Shown here: piece by piece, positions 43,229-51,916 of the stretch
How the letters are laid out: each line of letters starts with the position of its first letter
Position numbering within the stretch: position 1 is the first letter of the stretch
From: Campylobacter fetus subsp. testudinum 03-427
GTDB taxonomy: Bacteria > Campylobacterota > Campylobacteria > Campylobacterales > Campylobacteraceae
Direction: 5' to 3'
Length of the DNA: 64,000 nucleotides
NCBI GenBank assembly: GCA_000495505.1
Contig: CP006833.1
Coordinates: 186,001-250,000 of the forward strand
The notes under the pieces: model-generated
The model's database searches: none
Seen by the model: only the letters and a program-made list of their open reading frames with translations
Told to the model about the DNA's origin: nothing
Position numbers and translations under genes: made by a program

Positions 43229-43843
43229 TTATAACCCTTCAAGAACTATATAATAAATTTGATCAATGTAAAAATCATTCATATGGGAACTCTTTTTTGT
43301 TTCAAAAAGAGTTTTTATATCTTTTGGATCAAACGTAGCTTTACCGATACATCTTTTGTGTGCTGGTAAAAATCCTCTTGTTAGAGTTAAATTTGAATCA
43401 ACTATCTCATCGCATACAAAACATCTCAAATCTTTGTGCAACCTACCTTCAAACTCAAGTATGTCAAGATACGCTTCTATAATTATACGTTTTGGATTTT
43501 GTTTTTCAAATTTGTATGAGCATAACTCCAAAAGAGAGTAGTAAAACTCATCTATATCTTCAACATCTCTTAAGTGTTCATACAAAAGTCTCATAAAATT
43601 TTGCCATACTAATAGTCGATCTCTATAAAATAACCATGAAAATCCAAGATGCATAGTTCCTCTTAAATGTGGTAAAAAATTTCCATTTTCCACAAGCTCA
43701 AAGTCAAGTTTAAAGCCTTGAGTGATAACAGAATGTCTTGCACCATAAAATCTGTAGCATTTTATCAACTTATCTTTAGATAATATAAATACCAAACAGT
43801 CTTCATCGCGTACTTTTTGTACTTTTAAGATATATCCTTGCAT
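43229..43843 (-). CDS. recO: DNA repair protein RecO (short Campylobacterota form)
   Basis: RecO helps load RecA onto gapped DNA with RecR. The 204-residue protein starts MQGYILKVQKVRDEDCLVFILS, the OB-fold opening of the family, and has a zinc-like cluster CFVCDEI and HKRC near 141-165. It is shorter than E. coli RecO (242). I base the name on the opening and the Cys pattern. The exact identity is less certain than for neighbouring genes. It follows dus by one base on the same strand. Confidence 0.75.
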   Translation of the reverse strand: MQGYILKVQKVRDEDCLVFILSKDKLIKCYRFYGARHSVITQGFKLDFELVENGNFLPHLRGTMHLGFSWLFYRDRLLVWQNFMRLLYEHLRDVEDIDEFYYSLLELCSYKFEKQNPKRIIIEAYLDILEFEGRLHKDLRCFVCDEIVDSNLTLTRGFLPAHKRCIGKATFDPKDIKTLFETKKSSHMNDFYIDQIYYIVLEGL

Positions 43844-43844
43844 C

Positions 43845-44765
43845 TTACTTAAAGAATGAGTGTAAGATTTTTAGCATATCATCAGGATTTGAGATGTGAT
43901 TTATCTCATTCCTAAATGAACTTGCTCCATCTATACCTTTTGAGTATTCATGTAGATGTTTTCTAAATATTCCTATGCCGTGCTCACCGTAATAATTCAG
44001 CATTTCGTTAAAATGCTCTAAAATAATCTGTTTTTTAATATTTTTATCTACTGTTTTTTTATGCTTTATCTCATAAAATATCCAAGGATTTCCTATACTT
44101 GCTCTGCCTATCATGACCCCATCACAGCTAGTGAGTTGTAGTATTTCATCTGCATTTTTTGCATTTATATCGCCGTTTGCAATGACTGGTATAGACACGC
44201 TTTGCTTGACTAAGCCTATAGCTTCATAATCGACCTTAGCACTGTATCCTCCAGCTCTTGTTCTACCATGAACGCAGATGAAATCAGCCCCCGCATTTTC
44301 TATATCTTTTGCTATATTATGTACGGTTTTGTTGTTAAATCCAAGGCGTATTTTGACTGAAGTGTAGTGTTTTTTTGATGTTTTTTTGATAGTTTCTACT
44401 ATTTCACATAGTGTTTTTATATCATTTAATAGAGCAGATCCTGCATTTTGTTTTACAACTTTTGGAACAGGGCAGCCACAGTTTAGATCGATTCCGTCGA
44501 TTCCGTCGATATCATTTAAAATTTGAACTGCTTGTTCGATGATCTTAGAGCCGTTTCCGGCTAATTGTACTATATATGGTGTTTCTAAGGGATTTTTTTC
44601 TATCATCGAAACTGTTTTGTTATTTTCATATACTAAAGCGTTTGAGCTTATCATCTCACTTACTGTAACATCGCAGCCAAATTTTTTTACAATCCCTCTA
44701 AGAGGCAGGTCTGAAAAACCTGCCAAAGGCGCTAAAAATAGCGGTTTTGAACTAAAATCTATCAT
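43845..44765 (-). CDS. dus: tRNA-dihydrouridine synthase (Dus family)
   Basis: This FMN enzyme reduces uridine to dihydrouridine in tRNA D loops. The 306-residue protein begins PLFLAPLAGFSDLPLRGIVKKFG and has the catalytic cysteine in DLNCGCPVPKVVKQNAGSALL. The FMN-binding region includes VHGRTRAGGYS, PVIANGDI and DGVMIGRASIGNPW. It most resembles DusB, the form common outside enterobacteria, but the subfamily is not certain. The ATG overlaps the stop of the membrane protein gene upstream. Confidence 0.92.
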   Translation of the reverse strand: MIDFSSKPLFLAPLAGFSDLPLRGIVKKFGCDVTVSEMISSNALVYENNKTVSMIEKNPLETPYIVQLAGNGSKIIEQAVQILNDIDGIDGIDLNCGCPVPKVVKQNAGSALLNDIKTLCEIVETIKKTSKKHYTSVKIRLGFNNKTVHNIAKDIENAGADFICVHGRTRAGGYSAKVDYEAIGLVKQSVSIPVIANGDINAKNADEILQLTSCDGVMIGRASIGNPWIFYEIKHKKTVDKNIKKQIILEHFNEMLNYYGEHGIGIFRKHLHEYSKGIDGASSFRNEINHISNPDDMLKILHSFFK

Positions 44766-45766
44766 TTATAAAACATATCTATCGGAGCTAATTTTCCACT
44801 TTCTCTTAAAAATAGTAATGTTTTTATCTTATCAAAATCCCCATGCTCTATAGAAGCTAAACTCTCTCTTAGCTTATCTAGCATTTGCAAGTCATAAAGT
44901 ATGTATAAATACGCTTCCATAGCATTTGAATGCTCGTTTTTTAGCCTATCAAGCATCGATATAAGTTTATCTGGATCAAGTTTTGTTTTTAGAAGAATAG
45001 CTAGCTTGATATACTCATCACAGCTAAATTCGTTTTTGTTTATCATATTAAATAGATCAGAACTTGCAATTTCAAAATTTTCATTTTTAACATATCTTTT
45101 TACAAGGCTAAATATATCATCATTCGTATAAGCAAAGTTAAATTTACAAAGTTCGATATAGCTCGCAAAGTTTATAAGCGCATTATAAGCTTCTTTATAA
45201 ATCGCGTCGTTTATCTCATTTTTGCTAGAGATCAAAGTTATGGCGTATTTATAATCAGCTTTTATTTTGTTTTTTTCATTTTGTATAAATAGAGGGTTTG
45301 TTTTTAATATTTTAAATTTTTTTATATCGCAAGCCTCGCCGTTTTTAACTTTTTTAGATAATTCATAAGCAGATTTTAACTCCTCGTTTTTTAAATTTGG
45401 CTCACCAAGATCCACCCAAGGAGAGAGTGATTTTGTGATTTCGCTAGGACTTAAAAATAGATCTGTTTTAAAATCTTTATTTGATTCAAGACCTAGATAT
45501 ATCTCTTTTGCTAAAGTATTATAAAGCTGTAGATCATTTTTAACTGCTCTTGCGTCTAAAAAGTTTTTAAAACCGTAATAACTCATATGAAGTATGCTAA
45601 GTAGCGCAAACAATGCTATAGGCAGAATGATCCATGTTGCTATAGGTAAGTTTATATTGTACTCAAATACATTAACGCTAAAGTCTTGGTTGATAAATGA
45701 AAATGTCATTACCCATACTACAGCTATATATACAACAGAATAAAATATATATCTTCTTGTTTTCAT
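44762..45766 (-). CDS. Membrane protein of unknown function
   Basis: The 334-residue protein has two N-terminal membrane helices (about 8-26 and 42-62) and a large cytoplasmic helical part. The region after 190 contains repeated helix pairs (YIELCKFNFAYTN, EYIKLAILLKTKLD, AYLYILYDLQML) that look like degenerate TPR or HEAT repeats. The first helices resemble LapA-like anchors. I do not know its role. It sits between dksA-like and dus with four-base overlaps on both sides. C. jejuni has a hypothetical protein (Cj0124c, from memory) in the same position. Confidence 0.7.
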   Translation of the reverse strand: MKTRRYIFYSVVYIAVVWVMTFSFINQDFSVNVFEYNINLPIATWIILPIALFALLSILHMSYYGFKNFLDARAVKNDLQLYNTLAKEIYLGLESNKDFKTDLFLSPSEITKSLSPWVDLGEPNLKNEELKSAYELSKKVKNGEACDIKKFKILKTNPLFIQNEKNKIKADYKYAITLISSKNEINDAIYKEAYNALINFASYIELCKFNFAYTNDDIFSLVKRYVKNENFEIASSDLFNMINKNEFSCDEYIKLAILLKTKLDPDKLISMLDRLKNEHSNAMEAYLYILYDLQMLDKLRESLASIEHGDFDKIKTLLFLRESGKLAPIDMFYK

Positions 45767-46131
45767 TGCATATCCTTATTTTTATTATTTTTTTCTATGA
45801 TTTCGCGACAAGTTATACAGTATTTTGCATTAGGTTTTACTTTAAGTCGCTCTATATCTATCTCATCTTCGCACATATCGCAAATTCCATAAGTGTTATT
45901 TGCAATCTTTTTCAAAGACTCGTCTATTTCGTTTAATTCAGATCTTTGCTTAGCAGATATCGAATGTTCTAGTATCGCATCGGCGTTTATGCTTGCAAAA
46001 TCAAACTCATCGCTAGCACCGCTTTGTCGTAAGCCGTTTATCTCGTCTGCTGCGTCAAGTATGTTTTTGTTGATCTGAATTTTACGTTCTTCAAGAAGAT
46101 TTTTAAAAAACTCTAAGTCGCTTTGTCTCAT
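45763..46131 (-). CDS. dksA: DksA/TraR-type zinc-finger regulator
   Basis: DksA binds RNA polymerase in the secondary channel and works with ppGpp. The 122-residue protein has a coiled-coil N-terminal half and the zinc finger CDMCEDEIDIERLKVKPNAKYCITC. The tip between the helices reads DEFDFASINADAI (about 40-52), with several acidic residues where DksA has DxxDxA. C. jejuni DksA-like (Cj0125c) affects stable RNA synthesis and virulence. Position between rlmH and Cj0124c-like genes agrees. It is 9 bases downstream of rlmH. Confidence 0.88.
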   Translation of the reverse strand: MRQSDLEFFKNLLEERKIQINKNILDAADEINGLRQSGASDEFDFASINADAILEHSISAKQRSELNEIDESLKKIANNTYGICDMCEDEIDIERLKVKPNAKYCITCREIIEKNNKNKDMQ

Positions 46132-46140
46132 CTGCTTCCT

Positions 46141-46593
46141 TTATTTATGATATGGATGATTTGCGTTGATGCAAAGTCCCCTAAAAATTTGCTCAAAAAG
46201 CATTAATTTTGCTATTTTATGCGCTAAAGTCATCTTTGATAGGCTGATTAATCTGTTCATTTTTGTTTTGAACTGAGGACTAAGTCCATAAGCTCCGCCT
46301 ATAAAAAATGAAATTTGAGAGCTATTTTTTAGTAAATCGGCAAATTCTACACTATCTAGCTGATAGCCTTTTTCATCAAGTCCAATGCAATATCCATTGA
46401 GACAAGGCTCATAAGCTAAGTCGTAAGCTTTGTGAGCTTGTTCCTTTGATGCACTTTGTGCTTTTGCTATTTGAGAGTTAAATTTATTTATATCTTTTAT
46501 ATCAGCCCATTTAGACGACATCTTGATATATTCTTTTATGTTATCAAAATCATCATCTTTTTTTTGTATGCAATGGACTAAGATCTGCATCAT
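46141..46593 (-). CDS. rlmH: 23S rRNA pseudouridine1915 N3-methyltransferase RlmH
   Basis: RlmH is a SPOUT enzyme that methylates pseudouridine 1915 in helix 69. The 150 residues end in ANHPYHK, the conserved C-terminal active-site tail of the family, and contain [14 protein letters not shown] and [29 protein letters not shown] opens the gene: the first (46593) overlaps the accD stop as ATGA, the second is at 46590. An eight-base A/T run lies within the gene at 46558-46565; it is in frame. Confidence 0.94.
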   Translation of the reverse strand: MMQILVHCIQKKDDDFDNIKEYIKMSSKWADIKDINKFNSQIAKAQSASKEQAHKAYDLAYEPCLNGYCIGLDEKGYQLDSVEFADLLKNSSQISFFIGGAYGLSPQFKTKMNRLISLSKMTLAHKIAKLMLFEQIFRGLCINANHPYHK

Positions 46594-47471
46594 ACGGCCT
46601 TAGGCTCAAAATCCGGCTTTTGTAAATTTGCATATTCTTTCATAAAAAATCTAACCATATCAGCTAAGTATTTCTTATGCTCACTTCTAGGAACTATAGC
46701 GTCTATAAGTCCATGCTCTAGTAAAAACTCAGCTCTTTGAAATCCTTCTGGCAGACTAGCTTTTATGGTTTGTTCTATAACTCTTTGACCGGCAAATCCT
46801 ATAAGCGCTCCTGGTTCTGCGATGATCAAGTCTCCAAGCCAAGCAAATGACGCTGAAACTCCACCCATAGTAGGATCTGTTAAAACTGAAATATAAGGCA
46901 ATTTATTATCGCTTAAAAGTTTCAAAGCCGCGCTTGTTTTGCTCATTTGCATAAGACTAAATGTGCTTTCTTGCATTCTAGCTCCACCACTTGCGCTTAT
47001 TATGATAAGAGCTTGTCTTTTTTCTATGGCTCTTTTTACTGCGCGAGTGATTTTTTCACCTTCAACTGAACTGAGACTTCCGCCCATAAAACTAAAATCA
47101 AACACGATAAGTTGCACCGGTATAGAGTCTATGCAAGCTTCACCTGATATAACAGAGCTTGTTTTGCCGCTTTTTTCTTCGCTTTCAGATATTCTTTTTT
47201 TATAAGATTTCTTATCTACAAATTTAAGCGGATCTACTGGTCTAAGTTTAGAGTCAAACTCAACGAAACTATCTTGATCAGCTATCAGTTCTACTCTTTT
47301 GTTTGCGCTTAAACGCATATGATAACCGCATTTAGGACATACATTAAAACATGCTTCTACTTCTTTATAATACATTAAAGAGTTACAGCTATTACATTTG
47401 ATCCAGTGACTTGGTGCTTCACTCGGATCTGATTGTTTTCTTCTTATTTTTGAAAAAAAATCACCGAACAT
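46590..47471 (-). CDS. accD: Acetyl-CoA carboxylase carboxyltransferase beta subunit
   Basis: AccD with AccA transfers CO2 from biotin to acetyl-CoA, the first step of fatty-acid synthesis. The 293-residue protein has the N-terminal zinc finger [23 protein letters not shown] at 27-49 and the crotonase-like core with [27 protein letters not shown] and [17 protein letters not shown]. It is the first gene of the accD-rlmH-dksA operon and is divergent from the peroxiredoxin gene across 234 bases of AT-rich DNA. Confidence 0.96.
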   Translation of the reverse strand: MFGDFFSKIRRKQSDPSEAPSHWIKCNSCNSLMYYKEVEACFNVCPKCGYHMRLSANKRVELIADQDSFVEFDSKLRPVDPLKFVDKKSYKKRISESEEKSGKTSSVISGEACIDSIPVQLIVFDFSFMGGSLSSVEGEKITRAVKRAIEKRQALIIISASGGARMQESTFSLMQMSKTSAALKLLSDNKLPYISVLTDPTMGGVSASFAWLGDLIIAEPGALIGFAGQRVIEQTIKASLPEGFQRAEFLLEHGLIDAIVPRSEHKKYLADMVRFFMKEYANLQKPDFEPKAV

Positions 47472-47662
47472 TTTTTTCCTTCAGCTTTTAAAAATTGGTC
47501 GATTATAGCCAACTTTAGCCAAATTTTTCTTTAAAACAGTAGATAATGCATTGCAAGTAAATTTAAATTAAATTGAAATTACAATAAATTACGGCTTAAT
47601 TATTTTTAAATTTTAAAATAACATTATTTGCTATTATTTAAAATTAATTAATATAGCAGGGA

Positions 47663-47668
47663 TATAAT
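47663..47668 (+). promoter_or_regulatory. Promoter -10 box of the peroxiredoxin gene
   Basis: TATAAT lies 37 bases before the ATG, with an AAGGAG ribosome site in between. The upstream DNA (47520-47660) consists mainly of A/T runs with several imperfect inverted repeats. PerR control would be expected from other campylobacters, but I could not define a convincing operator by eye. Confidence 0.65.
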
Positions 47669-47705
47669 TTCGCCAAAAATAAAAATTACTAAGGAGAACT
47701 AGATT

Positions 47706-48302
47706 ATGTTAGTTACAAATAAAGCGCCTGCTTTAAAAGGCGTAGCGGTTTTAGGAAATGGTCAAATAGACGAGAATTTCGAGCTTTACAAACATATAGG
47801 ACCAAAAGGTGCGGTAGTATTTTTCTATCCAAAAGATTTTACTTTTGTTTGTCCAAGTGAGATTATAGCATTTGATCATAGATACAAAGAATTTAAAGAA
47901 AGAGGCATTGAAGTTATCGGCGTAAGCTGCGACAACGAGTATTGCCACTTTGCATGGAGAGAGACTGACGTAAAATGCGGCGGTATCGGAAGAGTTCAAT
48001 TTCCACTAGTTGCAGACCTTAAAAAAGAGTGGGCAAAAGGATTTGACGTATTATTTGATGAAGCAGTTGCTCTAAGAGGTAGCTTCTTACTAGATAAAGA
48101 CGGAACAGTAAGACACGCTGTTATAAACGACCTTCCACTTGGAAGAAACATTGATGAAATGGTAAGAATGGTAGATACAATGCTATTTACAAATGAGCAC
48201 GGTGAAGTTTGCCCTGCTGGTTGGAGCAAAGGCGATAAAGGTATGAAACCTTCTACTGATGGCGTTGCTTCTTACCTTGGCGAAAACGGCGATAAACTAT
48301 AA
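47706..48302 (+). CDS. ahpC: Peroxiredoxin (2-Cys, AhpC/TsaA type)
   Basis: This typical 2-Cys peroxiredoxin reduces hydrogen peroxide and organic peroxides. The 198-residue protein has the peroxidatic Cys49 in DFTFVCPSE and the resolving Cys169 in GEVCPAGW, plus a YLGENGDKL tail. The C-terminal YF motif is replaced, so sensitivity to overoxidation is unclear. In C. jejuni I recall ahpC divergent from fdxA; here it is next to accD instead. It probably belongs to the PerR regulon; perR is at 59.9 kb. It is a single-gene unit closed by a strong terminator. Confidence 0.94.
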   Translation: MLVTNKAPALKGVAVLGNGQIDENFELYKHIGPKGAVVFFYPKDFTFVCPSEIIAFDHRYKEFKERGIEVIGVSCDNEYCHFAWRETDVKCGGIGRVQFPLVADLKKEWAKGFDVLFDEAVALRGSFLLDKDGTVRHAVINDLPLGRNIDEMVRMVDTMLFTNEHGEVCPAGWSKGDKGMKPSTDGVASYLGENGDKL

Positions 48303-48327
48303 TATATTACTACTATACTACTATTTT

Positions 48328-48354
48328 GCAAGCCTCAAAAAGGCTTGCTTTTTT
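48328..48354 (+). terminator. Intrinsic terminator of the peroxiredoxin gene
   Basis: A perfect 8-base-pair stem (GCAAGCCT / AGGCTTGC) with a CAAAA loop is followed by TTTTTT. It starts 26 bases after the stop codon. Confidence 0.92.
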
Positions 48355-48398
48355 AAATTCCATTTTTTAATACAAGTTTTACTAAATATCTATTTTGA

Positions 48399-48409
48399 CG
48401 ATATATAAT
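48399..48409 (+). promoter_or_regulatory. Promoter with overlapping sigma28-like and sigma70-like -10 elements
   Basis: CGATAT (48399-48404) resembles the -10 core reported for sigma28 promoters in Campylobacter, and the overlapping TATAAT (48404-48409) is a sigma70 -10. A good sigma28 -35 at the right distance is not evident. The ATG is at 48433 with a TAAGGAG site. Confidence 0.45.
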
Positions 48410-48432
48410 CTAATATTTTATAAGGAGATATT

Positions 48433-48819
48433 ATGATTAGTGAGTTAAATAGTACAAATACCACTCAAACAAGCAAGATATCAATACAAAATTTAAATAG
48501 CTTAAAATCACCAAACAGCATTCAAGCAAAATCTTCTGAAAAATCCTCTGCTAACTCAGATAAACAAATAGAAAAAATTGATACTTCTTCTGGCGCAAGT
48601 AGTAGTATCGAAGCTGTAAAAGAGATGCTTGAGCAACGTTTAGAGCAGCTTCAAAAACAGTTAGAAGCCGTTCAAAAACAGATAGCTCAGTATCAAAATG
48701 ATACTAATGAATATGCACAAAATATACTCAAAGAACTATCTCAAAAAGCAAGCAGTCTCATTTCTGAAATAGCAGAAGTATCAGCAAGTATCGCAGAAAT
48801 AGAGAAAAATAAAAAGTAA
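48433..48819 (+). CDS. Coiled-coil protein, possibly FlxA-like
   Basis: The 128-residue protein has a Ser/Asn/Thr-rich, probably disordered N-terminus (1-58) and a strong coiled coil (about 60-125) with heptads such as LEQRLEQLQKQLEAVQKQIAQ. There is no signal peptide or cysteine. The layout is that of E. coli FlxA, a small protein from a sigma28-dependent gene, and a sigma28-like element lies upstream. That makes a flagellar link possible but unproven. It is a single-gene unit between two terminators. Coiled-coil similarity alone is weak evidence. Confidence 0.6.
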   Translation: MISELNSTNTTQTSKISIQNLNSLKSPNSIQAKSSEKSSANSDKQIEKIDTSSGASSSIEAVKEMLEQRLEQLQKQLEAVQKQIAQYQNDTNEYAQNILKELSQKASSLISEIAEVSASIAEIEKNKK

Positions 48820-48858
48820 AATTTGTATAAAATCCACTTTTTGAATTTATTACTTATG

Positions 48859-48893
48859 AAATATCTAAATTTAAATATTAAATTTAGATATTT
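48859..48893. terminator. Bidirectional stem-loop between the coiled-coil gene and serC
   Basis: A perfect 14-base-pair stem made of AAATATCTAAATTT and its complement encloses the seven-base loop AAATATT. It lies in the gap between convergent genes. The stem is entirely AT apart from one C-G pair, so it is less stable than its length suggests. Confidence 0.65.
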
Positions 48894-48948
48894 ATTTAGC
48901 AAAAAATGAGTATATCGCTCTGTAAATTTGTGAGTTGCTCAACCAAAT

Positions 48949-50028
48949 TTACCCATTTACTCTTTCAAATTCTTTCATAAAACTTACTAATGTTTGAACA
49001 TCTTTTAAGCAAACTGCATTATATATAGACGCTCTAATTCCGCCAAGAAGCCTATGTCCTTTTAGTCCTATCATAGAGTTTTTCTCTGCTTCACTCACAA
49101 ACTTAGCATCAAGTTCGGCGCTAGGAGTAGTGAAACTCACGTTCATAAGAGATCTTGAACCTTTTTTAGCGTGAGCTTTGTAGAAACTTGAAGTGTCGAT
49201 GGTATCATATAATAAAGCTGCTTTTTGCTTATTTAGTTTATTTATAGCGCTTAATCCGCCTTGATCTTTTATCCAGTCAAGCACTAAATCAAACATATAT
49301 ATACCAAACGTACAAGGCGTATTTGCTAAAGAGTTTGCTTCTATCTGCGTTGTATATCGAAGTGGAGTTGGAACGTTAGGTTTTACTCTATTTGCAAGAT
49401 CTTTTTTTATGATTATTAGCGTAACTCCTGCTGGTCCTGCGTTTTTTTGCGCGCCACCGTAAAATAGACCGATATTTTTCGAGCTAAAGTCGATCTCGCG
49501 ACTTAAAAGATCACTGCTGCTATCTACTACTAAAGGACATTTTGTAGTTGGAATTTGTTCATACTGCGTACCATAAATAGTGTTATTTGAGCATATATAT
49601 GCGTAGTCTGCGTCGTCTGAAAAACGTATATTTTCTGGGATATGGTCAAATTTAGTCTCCTGGCTTGAGGCGACAACTTCATAATTTATATTTTGTATTT
49701 TTGCCTCTTTTATGGCTTTTGTCGTCCAAACACCTGTATCTACATACTGCGCAACTCCGCCATTATAGATATTCATCGGAATTTGTGCAAACTGCAAAGT
49801 AGCTCCACCTTGTAAAAAAAGCACTGCGTAGTCATCGTTTAAACCATAAAATGCTTTGATTTTTTCTATTGCGTTATTATGAAGCGCGTCAAATACTTTG
49901 CCTCTATGGCTCACTTCCATAATGCTAAACCCCATTCCTTTGTAGCTTACAAACTCTTTTTGCGCTTGTTCTAGTACGCTTAATGGGATCGTACTAGGTC
50001 CGGCGCTGAAATTTAAAACTCTTGTCAT
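48949..50028 (-). CDS. serC: Phosphoserine aminotransferase
   Basis: SerC makes phosphoserine from 3-phosphohydroxypyruvate and glutamate, and also serves pyridoxal phosphate synthesis. The 359-residue protein starts [21 protein letters not shown], has [11 protein letters not shown] near residue 70, and carries the pyridoxal phosphate lysine in [15 protein letters not shown] (Lys195 by my count, roughly). [14 protein letters not shown] is the usual C-terminal block. It is 11 bases downstream of xseA on the minus strand. The order ubiE-xseA-serC is as I recall from C. jejuni. Confidence 0.96.
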   Translation of the reverse strand: MTRVLNFSAGPSTIPLSVLEQAQKEFVSYKGMGFSIMEVSHRGKVFDALHNNAIEKIKAFYGLNDDYAVLFLQGGATLQFAQIPMNIYNGGVAQYVDTGVWTTKAIKEAKIQNINYEVVASSQETKFDHIPENIRFSDDADYAYICSNNTIYGTQYEQIPTTKCPLVVDSSSDLLSREIDFSSKNIGLFYGGAQKNAGPAGVTLIIIKKDLANRVKPNVPTPLRYTTQIEANSLANTPCTFGIYMFDLVLDWIKDQGGLSAINKLNKQKAALLYDTIDTSSFYKAHAKKGSRSLMNVSFTTPSAELDAKFVSEAEKNSMIGLKGHRLLGGIRASIYNAVCLKDVQTLVSFMKEFERVNG

Positions 50029-50039
50029 ATCTTGCCTTT

Positions 50040-51203
50040 CTAAGATTTTATTATCGCATTTTTCTTTGTTGTTTGTGAATATATAGATATCTCATCACCT
50101 ATTTGTAATTTATGAAGCGGCACGATTTTGCCGTTTTGTTCTATTTGAACCATATTTTTAGTGGCTTTAAAAAACTGTTCTTGTCTATCAAATACCAGCT
50201 CGAATTCCTTTATTTTGTGTGCTAAATTATTTAGTTTTGAAGTTATTAAATTTTCTAAATTTGCTTTTTTATTTTCTAAATTTAGATTTGCTTTTTCTAT
50301 TTTTTGGCTTATTGCTTGATTTCTTAAGCTTTGATTTATTAAATTTAGTATATTAAACGAGTTTTGAAATTTGCTATCTATAAAGCTTTCAAATTTATCA
50401 AAAGCGATATCTAAGCTTTGTAAAATCGTGTTGGTATCTGGTAGCAAATCAACCATCGCAGCAGTCGGAGTCAAGCTTCTGTGATCACTTACAAAGTCGC
50501 TTATACAGTAGTCTATCTCATGTCCTACGGCTGAGATTATAGGGGTTTTTAGAGTAAAAATAACTCTTGCTAAGTTTTCATCATTAAAACACCAAAGATC
50601 TTCTTTACTACCGCCTCCGCGGGCTAAAACTATCGCGTCAAAGCCTATTTTATCGGCTTTTTGTAGCATTTGTATGATATTTGTAGCTGCCATTTCGCCT
50701 TGAACTAAAGTGTTAAATGCTACAAACTCACAAAGTTTGTATCTGGAGTTTATGACTTTTAACATATCTTGATAGGCTGCTGATGTTAGGCTTGTTACTA
50801 TAGCTATTTTTTTTGGAAATTTTGGAAGAGGTTTTTTAAATTTTATATCAAAAAGCCCTTCGTTTTCTAGCTTTGATTTAAGCTGATTAAATGCAAGTTC
50901 AAGCTCTCCGATGCCTACAGGAAGCATTTTATTTGCTAGTAACTGATAACTTCCACTTGGCGGATAAATCGTTAATTTTCCATAGATTGTTACTTGCATT
51001 CCATCTTTTACTTCAAATTTAACTTGCTGATTGCTGAATTTGTACATAGCAGAGCTTATGACGCTTTTTTCATCTTTTAATGAGAAATACCAGTGTCCAG
51101 AGCTATGACGAATGAGCCTTGAAATCTCTCCAGTAACCTCCACAAAGCTAAAATGAGTTTCTAAAAGTGCTTTAGTTTGTTCGTTTAGTTCGCTTACAGT
51201 CAT
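50040..51203 (-). CDS. xseA: Exodeoxyribonuclease VII large subunit
   Basis: XseA with XseB degrades single-stranded DNA. The 387-residue protein has an N-terminal OB fold ([28 protein letters not shown]), the nuclease core with [37 protein letters not shown] and [27 protein letters not shown], and a coiled coil before the C-terminus. It is shorter than the E. coli protein (456). The ATG overlaps the ubiE stop (ATGA). No xseB is adjacent. Confidence 0.95.
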   Translation of the reverse strand: MTVSELNEQTKALLETHFSFVEVTGEISRLIRHSSGHWYFSLKDEKSVISSAMYKFSNQQVKFEVKDGMQVTIYGKLTIYPPSGSYQLLANKMLPVGIGELELAFNQLKSKLENEGLFDIKFKKPLPKFPKKIAIVTSLTSAAYQDMLKVINSRYKLCEFVAFNTLVQGEMAATNIIQMLQKADKIGFDAIVLARGGGSKEDLWCFNDENLARVIFTLKTPIISAVGHEIDYCISDFVSDHRSLTPTAAMVDLLPDTNTILQSLDIAFDKFESFIDSKFQNSFNILNLINQSLRNQAISQKIEKANLNLENKKANLENLITSKLNNLAHKIKEFELVFDRQEQFFKATKNMVQIEQNGKIVPLHKLQIGDEISIYSQTTKKNAIIKS

Positions 51204-51916
51204 ATCTGTTTGACTTTTTTTGCTATAAAAAGTGTGCTTATATCAAAACTAAAACCTTTGCAAACTTCTATCTCAAATCCAGCTTTTATAAGTTCATCGC
51301 AAAAGCTATTTTTATCTAAGAAATTCTCAATGCTACTAGGTAAATACGTATAAGCTGCCTCATTTTTGCTTATGAATCCGCCTATTTTCGGTAAGATTTT
51401 ACTAAGATAAAAATCTCTTATTTTTGATATAAATCCACCTTGCTCTCTTTTTGTAAATTCCAAAACAGCCACGTAGCCACCCAGTTTTAAGATCTTGTTA
51501 AACTCTTTTAGCGCTTCTTCCATTTTAACCACGTTTCTAATGCCATAGCTTATGCTTATTACATCTGCAAAATCATTTGGCAAAGAAGTATCATTTGCAA
51601 GAGCAGTTATAAAGTTATAGTTTGGAAATTTTTCTTTAGCGACTTCAAGCATTCCAACGCTTGGATCAACTCCGCTCATAGAAGATATTTTGATATTTTT
51701 TTTATTTGCCATTTGCTCCCAAATACCCATCATATCGCCTGTTCCGCACGCAACATCTACTATGTTTATCTCTTTTTCTTTTAGTTTATCAAGCACGATG
51801 CAACAAGCGCTTTTTCTCCAGCTGGTATCAACACCAAAACTTAAAATACGGTTGGCTTTATCGTAAGTAGGCGCTATTTGGTTGAACATTTCTATGATTT
51901 TTGCTTGTTTTTCCAC
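51200..51916 (-). CDS. ubiE: Demethylmenaquinone methyltransferase (UbiE/MenG)
   Basis: This SAM-dependent enzyme performs the C-methylation that finishes menaquinone. The 238-residue protein has FNQIAPTYDKANRILSFGVDTSWRK near the start, the SAM-binding VDVACGTGDMMGIW near residue 55, and ISYGIRNVVKMEEALKEFNKILKLGGY. The start is GTG at 51916, immediately after the CYTH-CHAD stop (TGAGTG). Since campylobacters make menaquinone rather than ubiquinone, MenG is the functional name. mqnD and mqnP are also in this window. Confidence 0.95.
   Translation of the reverse strand: MEKQAKIIEMFNQIAPTYDKANRILSFGVDTSWRKSACCIVLDKLKEKEINIVDVACGTGDMMGIWEQMANKKNIKISSMSGVDPSVGMLEVAKEKFPNYNFITALANDTSLPNDFADVISISYGIRNVVKMEEALKEFNKILKLGGYVAVLEFTKREQGGFISKIRDFYLSKILPKIGGFISKNEAAYTYLPSSIENFLDKNSFCDELIKAGFEIEVCKGFSFDISTLFIAKKVKQI

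Noticed and set aside
46558-46565. Eight-base T run as a phase-variable tract in rlmH
   Set aside because: It is in frame, codes for conserved-looking lysines on the minus strand, and A/T runs of this length are common in this genome. No poly-G tract of eight or more was seen anywhere.
47520-47660. PerR or Fur operator upstream of the peroxiredoxin gene
   Set aside because: Several weak A/T inverted repeats exist, none clearly better than background, so I do not name one.
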